From Kordiimonadaceae bacterium (GTDB taxonomy: Bacteria; Pseudomonadota; Alphaproteobacteria; Sphingomonadales; Kordiimonadaceae), in assembly GCA_017640725.1 (NCBI GenBank), contig JAEPQB010000001.1:682001-746000 (forward strand): a stretch of 64,000 bases of DNA. The letters run 5' to 3'. The notes beneath the pieces are model-generated. The model was not told where the DNA came from. It made no database searches and worked only from the letters and a program-made list of their open reading frames with translations. Below, piece by piece: positions 57,304-64,000 of the stretch. How positions within the stretch are numbered: position 1 is the first letter of the stretch; each line of letters starts with the position of its first letter. The position numbers were made by a program, and so were the translations under genes.

Positions 57304-58172
57304 CGGGCAGACAAATATTCAGATAATGCTACCATGCGGCGGGCTTCCGAGAGGTGTAGTTCTTCGATCATGCGGCCATCCAGAACGGCAACGCCCTTGC
57401 CTTCTGCTTGCGCCGCTTCGAAGGCTGCGATCATGCGGCGGGCTTCTTCCACTTCGGCGTCGCTGGCGCTAAATGCAGCGTTCGCCGCATCTACCTGGGA
57501 TGGATGAATAAGGGTTTTGCCGTCAAAACCCATGTTGCGGGCCTGGGTGCACTCGGCACCAAAGCCTTCTGCGTCTTTGAAATTGCTGTAAACACCGTCG
57601 AGCACGTTGAGACCATACGCCCGTGCCACCAAAATGGCGTGCGAGAGGGCGTGCAGCACAGGTTCACGCCCTGGCACATGCCGGGCCCGGGTTTCTTTCA
57701 CAAGGTCATTGGTGCCAATGACAAAGGTGGTCAGCCGGTCATGGCTTTGCGCAATATCTTCGGCCCGCAAGAACCCGCGGGGCGTCTCAAGCATCACCCA
57801 AAACTCGGCAGAGTGATCGCTTGAGTGCCAAACGAGCTCGTCAGAAACTTTCTCAAGCGTATCGATGCTCTCCACCTTCGGCAGCAGCACAGCCGATGGA
57901 TGATGCGGGCCAATGGCCGCCAAATCCGCGCGCCACCAATCAGTACCCAGTGCATTAATGCGCACCACCAGCTCGCGGTGACCATAATCACCGGACTGAA
58001 GCGCCGCCGCCACAAGCGCACGCGCCTCTTCTTTGGCCTCGGGTGCCACTGCGTCCTCAAGGTCGAACACCAGAACATCTGCGTCGATTGTCTTGGCTTT
58101 CTCAAGCGCACGCGCGTTTGAGCCCGGCATGAACAACACGCTGCGGCGTGGTCTGATCGCTGCTTCTGTCAT
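57300..58172 (-). CDS. HpcH/HpaI aldolase family protein, CitE-like CoA-ester lyase
   Basis: A 290-residue enzyme of the CitE/malyl-CoA lyase group. The N-terminal RRSVLFMPGSNARALEKA, the metal-binding VFDLEDAVAP (Glu, Asp) and the GFDGKTLIHPSQVDAAN segment near 210-226 are all typical. It probably splits or forms a malyl-CoA-like ester. No citrate lyase partners are near, so citrate lyase itself is unlikely. Exact substrate unknown. Confidence 0.85.
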   Translation of the reverse strand: MTEAAIRPRRSVLFMPGSNARALEKAKTIDADVLVFDLEDAVAPEAKEEARALVAAALQSGDYGHRELVVRINALGTDWWRADLAAIGPHHPSAVLLPKVESIDTLEKVSDELVWHSSDHSAEFWVMLETPRGFLRAEDIAQSHDRLTTFVIGTNDLVKETRARHVPGREPVLHALSHAILVARAYGLNVLDGVYSNFKDAEGFGAECTQARNMGFDGKTLIHPSQVDAANAAFSASDAEVEEARRMIAAFEAAQAEGKGVAVLDGRMIEELHLSEARRMVALSEYLSAR

Positions 58173-58233
58173 TTCCCCTGATCCTCTTTTTTGCCCTTAA
58201 GCCATCTCGCCAGCTTCAATTGGTGGACGCAAT

Positions 58234-58265
58234 AAAAAAGCGGCGACATGTGCATGCCACCGCTT
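58234..58265 (-). terminator. Terminator of asd
   Basis: On the minus strand AAGCGG and CCGCTT arms with an inner CATG/CATG pairing are followed by six T residues, 33 bases past the asd stop. Confidence 0.85.
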
Positions 58266-58297
58266 GATATGGTCTTCTGGCCCGATGGGCCATGACA

Positions 58298-59320
58298 TTA
58301 GTCAGCCGACAACAATCCCTGGTTCAAGAGGCTTTCAGCGATTTGCACTGCATTGAGCGCCGCTCCTTTGCGCAGGTTGTCAGACACCACCCAAATGTTC
58401 AGGCCGTTCTTAACGGTGTCATCTTTGCGGATGCGTGAAACGTAAGTTGCGAATTCACCCACGCTTTCAACCGGTGTGATGTAGCCACCGTCTTCACGCT
58501 TGTCGATCACCAAGCAACCCGGTGCGTTCCGGAGAACGTCACGGGCTTGCTCTTCGCTCATCGCATCTTTGAATTCGATGTTGATCGCTTCCGAGTGACC
58601 AATGAACACCGGCACACGCACAGCCGTTGCTGTCACTTTGATGTTCGGATCAAGCATCTTGTGCGTTTCCGCTTTCAGCTTCCACTCTTCTTTCGTGTAG
58701 CCATCATCCATGAAGGTATCGATGTGCGGGATCACGTTGAAGGCGATCTGTTTGGTGAAATTCTCAGCCTTTACCGGGTCATTCACGAAAATCGCACGTG
58801 TCTGGCTAAAGAGTTCGTCCATCGCGGCGTTACCAGCACCGGAAACGGACTGGTAGGTGGATACAACAATCCGCTTGATGGTTGCTGCGTCGTGCAGTGG
58901 CTTTAGGGCCACCAGCATCTGCGCCGTGGAGCAATTCGGGTTGGCGATAATGTTCTTTTTGGAAAACTTCGCCAGGTCCTGCGGGTTCACTTCCGGCACA
59001 ATGAGCGGCACATCCGGGTCCATGCGGTAAAAGCTGGAGTTATCAATCACAACAGCGCCCGCTTTGGCAGCCTTTGGGCCAAACTCTTTGGACACACCAG
59101 AACCTGCGGCAAACAACGCGATATCAACGCCCGAGAAGTCAAACGTATCAAGCGCAACGATCTTCAGCTCTTTGTCGCCGTAATCCACGATCTGGCCCAT
59201 GGATTTCCGGGACGCAATCGCAATAATTTCCGTTGCCGGAAAATCCCGCTCAGCAAGGATGTTCAGCATTTCGCGACCGACGTTACCGGTCGCTCCTACA
59301 ACAGCGACGCGAAAACCCAT
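58298..59320 (-). CDS. asd: Aspartate-semialdehyde dehydrogenase
   Basis: A 340-residue NADPH enzyme making aspartate semialdehyde for lysine, methionine, threonine and diaminopimelate. It has VAVVGATGNVGREML at the N-terminus, the nucleophile Cys in NPNCSTAQM (near 130) and the SVSGAGNAAMDEL segment. Same strand as leuBDC, 101 bases after leuB; has its own terminator. Confidence 0.97.
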   Translation of the reverse strand: MGFRVAVVGATGNVGREMLNILAERDFPATEIIAIASRKSMGQIVDYGDKELKIVALDTFDFSGVDIALFAAGSGVSKEFGPKAAKAGAVVIDNSSFYRMDPDVPLIVPEVNPQDLAKFSKKNIIANPNCSTAQMLVALKPLHDAATIKRIVVSTYQSVSGAGNAAMDELFSQTRAIFVNDPVKAENFTKQIAFNVIPHIDTFMDDGYTKEEWKLKAETHKMLDPNIKVTATAVRVPVFIGHSEAINIEFKDAMSEEQARDVLRNAPGCLVIDKREDGGYITPVESVGEFATYVSRIRKDDTVKNGLNIWVVSDNLRKGAALNAVQIAESLLNQGLLSAD

Positions 59321-59346
59321 TTTAAATCTCCTTAAGGGTCGAATTG

Positions 59347-59373
59347 GGCGCCGTGATAAACCGTTGCGGCGCC
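59347..59373. repeat. Inverted repeat between leuB and asd
   Basis: GGCGCCG and CGGCGCC seven-base arms enclose a 13-base loop. There is no T-run beyond it, so it is either an RNA-stabilising hairpin or a chance palindrome. Confidence 0.4.
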
Positions 59374-59421
59374 GATGTCAGATAAAAAATCTGTCAGCAA
59401 AGAATTTTTTGATCTCTCGGA

Positions 59422-60507
59422 TTAGTGTTTGAGTGCGGTGAGGATGGCGTCACCCATACCGTCGGTGCCAACGCGGGTGAAACCATCGGCATAGATGTCA
59501 CCCGTTCGCACGCTATCGAGTGCTTTTGAAACCGCGGCTTCCACTTGGTCTGCCGCATCACCCATATTCAGCGAATACCTAAGCGCCATTGCAAACGACA
59601 GGATCGCTGCGATCGGGTTGGCAAGATTCTCGCCCGCGATATCTGGTGCAGAACCGTGTACCGGCTCATACAGGCCAGGCCCACCATCACCAAGAGACGC
59701 CGACGGCAACATGCCAAGCGAACCTGTGAGCATCGCGGCGGCGTCAGACAGCAGATCGCCAAACAGGTTATCTGTAAGGATCACGTCAAACTGCTTCGGC
59801 GCTTTCACCAGCTGCATGGCACAGTTGTCAGCAAGGATATGCTCCAGCTTCACGTCAGCGTATTCAGCCGCATGCAGCTTGGTGACTTCCTCGCGCCACA
59901 GCACACCCGCTTCCATCACATTGGCTTTCTCTGCGCTATGCACCCGGCCGTCACGCTTGCGCGCCATATCAAACGCGACGCGAGAAATACGAATGATTTC
60001 TGCGTCTGTGTAGCGCTGGGTGTTGATGCCCACGCGCCCACCACCAGGCAGGTTTTCAATGCCGCGCGGCTCACCAAAATAAACGCCGCCCGCCAGTTCA
60101 CGCACGAACAGAATATCGAGCCCGGCAACGATCTCGCGTTTCAGGCTGGAAGCGTCCGCGAGCGCGTCAAAACACATGGCAGGCCGCAGGTTGGCAAACA
60201 GGTCCAGTTCTTTACGCAGCCGCAACAGGCCGGCTTCAGGGCGCTTATCGTATGGCACCTGCCCGTCCCACTGCGGGCCGCCAACTGCGCCCATCAAAAT
60301 GGCGTCTGACGCTTTTGCTGTTGCGAGCGTCTCATCCGATAGCGGCACACCGTCCGCCTCATATGCACAGCCGCCGATCAAGCCGTCGGTGACATCAAAA
60401 GAAACACCGTGGGTTTCTTCGACCCACGCCATCACGCGCTTCACTTCGCGCATAATCTCGGGGCCGATGCCGTCGCCCGGCAGCATAGTGATGTTGTATG
60501 TGGTCAT
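59422..60507 (-). CDS. leuB: 3-isopropylmalate dehydrogenase
   Basis: A 361-residue enzyme of leucine synthesis starting [38 protein letters not shown], the metal-binding [16 protein letters not shown] region and the C-terminal [15 protein letters not shown] are all standard for LeuB. Four bases after leuD. Confidence 0.97.
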   Translation of the reverse strand: MTTYNITMLPGDGIGPEIMREVKRVMAWVEETHGVSFDVTDGLIGGCAYEADGVPLSDETLATAKASDAILMGAVGGPQWDGQVPYDKRPEAGLLRLRKELDLFANLRPAMCFDALADASSLKREIVAGLDILFVRELAGGVYFGEPRGIENLPGGGRVGINTQRYTDAEIIRISRVAFDMARKRDGRVHSAEKANVMEAGVLWREEVTKLHAAEYADVKLEHILADNCAMQLVKAPKQFDVILTDNLFGDLLSDAAAMLTGSLGMLPSASLGDGGPGLYEPVHGSAPDIAGENLANPIAAILSFAMALRYSLNMGDAADQVEAAVSKALDSVRTGDIYADGFTRVGTDGMGDAILTALKH

Positions 60508-60511
60508 GGGC

Positions 60512-61120
60512 TTATCCTTCGCGGTAGAGCCACGGGGTCATGAGTTTCTGCTTGGTCTCAAAATCCGAAATCGCGCCAGACGACTTGAGCGTACGGCCAA
60601 TTTCGTCCAGGCCTTCCATCAGCATGTCTTTGTGCGTCGGATTGAAGTCAAAACTGTATTGTGCATTGCCGCAGGTAACTGTTTGCTCGTCCAGGTCGAC
60701 GGTGATGTCGTTACCAGCTTCAGCAGCGATCACGAGAGCATCCACATCTTCCTGCGGCAGGCTGACGGTCAGGATGCCGTTTTTGATGCAGTTGCCTGCA
60801 AAAATATCAGCAAAGCTTGGTGCAATGATGCAGCGATAGCCCATTTCACCAATCGCCCAGGGGGCGTGCTCGCGGCTTGAACCGCAACCAAAATTGTCCC
60901 CCGCGATCAGTATCTGCGCGCCTTCGTATTTTGGACCATCGAAGACATTGTCTTTGATCAGGTTGCCGTCATTGTCATAACGCACGCTCTCAAACGCGCC
61001 AGCGGCAAACCCGGTGCGCTTGATCGACTTCAAATGCTTTGCCGGGATGATGATATCGGTATCAACATTCACGCGCGGAAACGGCGTGGCGATGGAGGTG
61101 ATTTTGGTGAATTTTTCCAT
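60512..61120 (-). CDS. leuD: 3-isopropylmalate dehydratase small subunit
   Basis: A 202-residue swivelling subunit. The [15 protein letters not shown] start, [17 protein letters not shown] and the C-terminal LMTPWL are typical. Pairs with LeuC to isomerise isopropylmalate. Eleven bases after leuC. Confidence 0.97.
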   Translation of the reverse strand: MEKFTKITSIATPFPRVNVDTDIIIPAKHLKSIKRTGFAAGAFESVRYDNDGNLIKDNVFDGPKYEGAQILIAGDNFGCGSSREHAPWAIGEMGYRCIIAPSFADIFAGNCIKNGILTVSLPQEDVDALVIAAEAGNDITVDLDEQTVTCGNAQYSFDFNPTHKDMLMEGLDEIGRTLKSSGAISDFETKQKLMTPWLYREG

Positions 61121-61131
61121 GGGTCTACCTC

Positions 61132-62532
61132 CTAAAAATCACGCACGTCAACAAAGTGACCAGCAATCGCAGCTGCCGCCGCCATGGCGGGACTGACAAG
61201 ATGCGTGCGTGCGCCCGGCCCCTGTCGGCCCACAAAGTTACGGTTGCTGGTGGAGGCCACATGCTCCCCCGGCAACGCTTTATCCGCATTCATCGCAAGG
61301 CACATGGAGCACCCGGGCTCCCGCCACTCAAATCCGGCATCCTCGAAAATTTTGTCGAGACCTTCTTCTTCGGCTTGTGCCTTCACAAGGCCAGAGCCCG
61401 GCACGATGAGGACCTCTTTGACAGTGTCGGCTTTCCTGCGGCCTTTGATCACTTCAGCCACAGCGCGCATGTCTTCGATCCGGCTGTTGGTGCAGCTGCC
61501 GACAAACACACGGTCCACGGCAATATCTGTGATTTTCTGACCGGCCTGCAGCCCCATATAATCAAGCGCCTTTTGCGCGCCTTCCTGCTTGGAAGGTTCT
61601 GCGAAGCTTTCTGGCTGAGGCACTTCGCCGGTGACAGGCACCACATCCTCGGGGCTGGTGCCCCAAGTGACTTGCGGCACAATCTCGCTGCCCTCGAGCA
61701 CAATTTCCTTGTCGAATTTCGCGCCGTCATCTGACCGCAATGAACCCCAGAAACCCACTGCAGCTTCCCATTGGCCCGCCTTCGGCGCATAGGGGCGACC
61801 TTTGATGTACTCAAATGTCTTTTCATCGGGCGCCACGAGGCCCGCGCGTGCGCCTGCCTCAATGGACATGTTACACAGCGTCATACGGCCTTCCATCGTC
61901 AGGCTTTCAATCACCGGGCCTGCATATTCGATCACATGGCCGGTACCGCCCGCTGTACCTACCGCACCGATGATCGCCAGCGCCACATCTTTGGCCGAGC
62001 AACCAACCGGCAGCTCGCCGCGCACGGTCACGCGCATGTTTTTCGCTTTCTTCAAGAGAAGCGTCTGTGTCGCCATCACATGCTCAACTTCACTGGTGCC
62101 AATGCCAATGGCAAATGCACCAAACGCACCGTGCGTTGAGGTGTGGCTGTCGCCGCAAACCATGGTGACGCCCGGCTGGGTGAAACCCTGCTCTGGCCCA
62201 ATTACATGCACGATGCCCTGCCGCGCGTCAGCCATGGGAATATAGTCCAGATTGAATTCGCGCGAGTTGGCCTCAAGCGCCTCAAGCTGCGCCACCGACA
62301 TATCGTCCGGGTTTTTCTGGTCCCGATCTTTTGTCGGCACATTATGGTCCGGCACGGCAATGATGCTGTCGCGGCGGCGGATGTCGCGGCCCGCTGCACG
62401 CAGGCCATCAAACGCCTGCGGGGAGGTCACTTCGTGCACCAGATGCCGGTCGATATAAATGAGGCCCACACCTTCGCCGCGTTCTTCAACAAGGTGATTG
62501 TCCCAGATTTTATCGTACATGGTCTTTGGCAT
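61132..62532 (-). CDS. leuC: 3-isopropylmalate dehydratase large subunit
   Basis: A 466-residue aconitase-like subunit. The iron-sulfur cysteines lie in VGSCTNSR and in [10 protein letters not shown], and [15 protein letters not shown] is the active-site segment. First gene of leuCDB. I see no leucine-rich leader peptide in the 98 bases between it and the rplS terminator. Confidence 0.97.
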   Translation of the reverse strand: MPKTMYDKIWDNHLVEERGEGVGLIYIDRHLVHEVTSPQAFDGLRAAGRDIRRRDSIIAVPDHNVPTKDRDQKNPDDMSVAQLEALEANSREFNLDYIPMADARQGIVHVIGPEQGFTQPGVTMVCGDSHTSTHGAFGAFAIGIGTSEVEHVMATQTLLLKKAKNMRVTVRGELPVGCSAKDVALAIIGAVGTAGGTGHVIEYAGPVIESLTMEGRMTLCNMSIEAGARAGLVAPDEKTFEYIKGRPYAPKAGQWEAAVGFWGSLRSDDGAKFDKEIVLEGSEIVPQVTWGTSPEDVVPVTGEVPQPESFAEPSKQEGAQKALDYMGLQAGQKITDIAVDRVFVGSCTNSRIEDMRAVAEVIKGRRKADTVKEVLIVPGSGLVKAQAEEEGLDKIFEDAGFEWREPGCSMCLAMNADKALPGEHVASTSNRNFVGRQGPGARTHLVSPAMAAAAAIAGHFVDVRDF

Positions 62533-62630
62533 CTTCTACCTCCACTCATTGGCCCATTCGTCTGTTAGGCTTCCCTACGCCCGCAATCCATGCGTTGGAT
62601 CAAGGGGTGGCCCAAGGTCAGCCAAAAACG

Positions 62631-62663
62631 AAAAACGGGAGCAGGTTTTGCGCCCGCTCCCGT
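62631..62663 (-). terminator. Terminator of the rimM-trmD-rplS operon
   Basis: On the minus strand ACGGGAGC and GCTCCCGT arms are followed by T-rich sequence; it lies about 70 bases past the rplS stop. Confidence 0.85.
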
Positions 62664-62735
62664 CTTTATCTATGTGCTCAGCCTCGCGCAAGATATTTAG
62701 GGTGCAGGGCCGAACTTTGAAATTTTATTGCGCAA

Positions 62736-63107
62736 TTATTTGCGGTTAAAATCCTTCTTCTCGGCGATGCGAGCGGCCTTACCGGTGCGGCCACGCAGGT
62801 AGTATAGCTTCGCACGACGAACTTTACCGCGGCGTACAACCTCGATGCCTTCAACAGCTGGACCATAAAGTGGGAACACACGCTCAACACCCTCACCGTA
62901 GGAAATTTTCCGTACTGTGAAGTTGGAGCTGATGCCTTTGTTGGAGCGTGCAATGCAAACGCCTTCAAAAGCCTGGGTCCGCTCACGGTCGCCCTCGCGG
63001 ATTTTCACTGCAACACGCAGCGTGTCACCTGCGGCAAATTCAGGAATGTCTTTGCCTTCTGACATTTTGGCAATTTGTTCCTGCTCGAGTTTTTCAATCG
63101 TATTCAT
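62736..63107 (-). CDS. rplS: 50S ribosomal protein L19
   Basis: A 123-residue basic protein with the L19 core [30 protein letters not shown], then [42 protein letters not shown] in parts. It lies at the 30S-50S interface. Nine bases after trmD. Confidence 0.97.
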   Translation of the reverse strand: MNTIEKLEQEQIAKMSEGKDIPEFAAGDTLRVAVKIREGDRERTQAFEGVCIARSNKGISSNFTVRKISYGEGVERVFPLYGPAVEGIEVVRRGKVRRAKLYYLRGRTGKAARIAEKKDFNRK

Positions 63108-63116
63108 GTCTCAAAC

Positions 63117-63830
63117 CTATTCTTCTTTGTCCCGAACATAGGTCGACCAGAGGTCTGGCCGGCGTATCCGAGTAATCTCTTCTGCTCGTTCGCGTCGCCA
63201 CTCAGCGACTTTTCCATGATGGCCGCTCGTAAGAACCGCCGGAATTTCTTTTCCTTCCCAAACCTGGGGTCTGGTATAGTGCGGGTATTCAAGAAGCCCG
63301 CTTTCAAAACTTTCTTCAGTCAGCGTTTCGCTTGCGCCCATAATACCGGGCAACATGCGAACCACCGCGTCCAGCATCACGATCGCCGCAGGCTCACCGC
63401 CTGACAGAACAAAATCGCCGACACTGACTTCCTCTACGTTCCTCGCTTCGAGCACACGTTCATCAACGCCTTCGAAGCGACCGCAAAGGATCGTTACGCC
63501 GCCAGCCTGTTGCCACCGTTTGGCCTCCGATTGGTCGAAACGCCGACCGCGCGGGCTCATGTAAACAACGGGCCATTCTGGGTCTGCACTTTCAGCCGCA
63601 GCATCAAATGCCTTACCCAAAATATCGGCGCGCATCACCATCCCCGGACCGCCGCCCGCGGGGGTGTCGTCCACCGAGCGGTGCTTATCGCTCGAAAAAT
63701 CTCGAATGTCCAGCGTTTTTAACGCCCATTTTTCTTGCTCTAACCCGCGGCCAGCAAGGGATGCACCCAGTGGCCCGGGGAACATTTCCGGGAAAAGCGT
63801 CAGGATTTGCGCTGTAAACAAGGGTTTCAC
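63117..63830 (-). CDS. trmD: tRNA (guanine-N1)-methyltransferase
   Basis: A 237-residue SPOUT methyltransferase making m1G37 in tRNAs. [30 protein letters not shown], the trefoil-knot [15 protein letters not shown] and [26 protein letters not shown] are all TrmD hallmarks. It starts with GTG and an AAGGA site sits in the end of rimM. In the usual rimM-trmD-rplS order. Confidence 0.97.
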   Translation of the reverse strand: MKPLFTAQILTLFPEMFPGPLGASLAGRGLEQEKWALKTLDIRDFSSDKHRSVDDTPAGGGPGMVMRADILGKAFDAAAESADPEWPVVYMSPRGRRFDQSEAKRWQQAGGVTILCGRFEGVDERVLEARNVEEVSVGDFVLSGGEPAAIVMLDAVVRMLPGIMGASETLTEESFESGLLEYPHYTRPQVWEGKEIPAVLTSGHHGKVAEWRRERAEEITRIRRPDLWSTYVRDKEE

Positions 63831-63833
63831 CGG

Positions 63834-64000
63834 CTATCCTTCTGATTCTTCAGCGTTTTTCATCTGGCTTTCAGCGATTTTACCTGTCTGGATTTCCTGC
63901 CATAATGCCATATTGATAGTCAGATAGCCGTCAGAGATCGCCACATCCGGCACCAATTCGGTGCGAAACGGCACAAAAGCAAAGCGGCCCAAGCCCTTAA
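63834..64000 (-). CDS. rimM: 16S rRNA processing protein RimM (C-terminal part; start lies beyond window)
   Basis: The last 54 or so codons of a minus-strand gene that enters at the right edge and stops three bases before trmD. The residues GRFAFVPFRTELVPDVAI followed by strands match the RimM PRC-barrel end (PF-x-x-x-x-V-P-x-V). It is the expected first gene of this ribosomal operon. Confidence 0.8.
   Translation of the reverse strand, partial: KGLGRFAFVPFRTELVPDVAISDGYLTINMALWQEIQTGKIAESQMKNAEESEG

Overview
The window reads as a chromosomal segment of an aerobic alphaproteobacterium. The evidence is the gene order rimM-trmD-rplS-leuC-leuD-leuB-asd, an mdh-sucC-sucD-sucA-sucB-lpdA block, an sdhCDAB operon, COQ9, two DUF2336 proteins, ZapE and a RegA/ActR-like regulator. 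GC is mid-50s by eye. A Kordiimonas-like marine bacterium fits, but that placement is a guess. I saw no rRNA, tRNA, CRISPR array, phage or insertion sequence.

Left part (1-23 kb), mostly accessory. A cut-off thioredoxin-type arsenate reductase is followed by a DedA / ATP-grasp / DoxX cluster, tandem DUF2336 paralogues, a YheT-type hydrolase with a metallo-beta-lactamase-fold hydrolase, and a DUF3667 protein. Next is a lysine-catabolism locus: an Lrp regulator divergent from a lysine 6-dehydrogenase/saccharopine-dehydrogenase-like enzyme, a thiamine-diphosphate enzyme of unknown substrate and an ALDH7 dehydrogenase, closed by a terminator. A haloalkane-dehalogenase-like protein lacking its expected catalytic histidine sits with a LysR regulator. 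A divergent RegA/ActR-type regulator precedes two translationally coupled cytochrome P460 genes. Small unknowns follow, then a BlaI / M56-metallopeptidase-ankyrin / class-C serine hydrolase locus with two BlaI-type operators.

Middle part (23-38 kb): rpsU, coq9-xerC, a split Ada methylation-repair pair, an HCCA isomerase, and the 2-oxoglutarate dehydrogenase / succinyl-CoA synthetase / malate dehydrogenase operon on the minus strand. Between sucA and sucB lies a small free-standing lipoyl-like domain gene of about 44% GC with an altered lipoylation motif. I regard this as the most unusual gene here.

Right part (38-64 kb): a PEP-CTERM protein and a TPR lipoprotein, two PhyH-type dioxygenases, ZapE, a phosphatase, GFA and LytTR proteins, sdhCDAB, two tandem secreted S9 peptidases and a secreted HExxH metallopeptidase whose promoter-leader matches that of the S9 pair, a CitE-like lyase, then asd-leuBDC and rplS-trmD-rimM, the last cut by the window edge.
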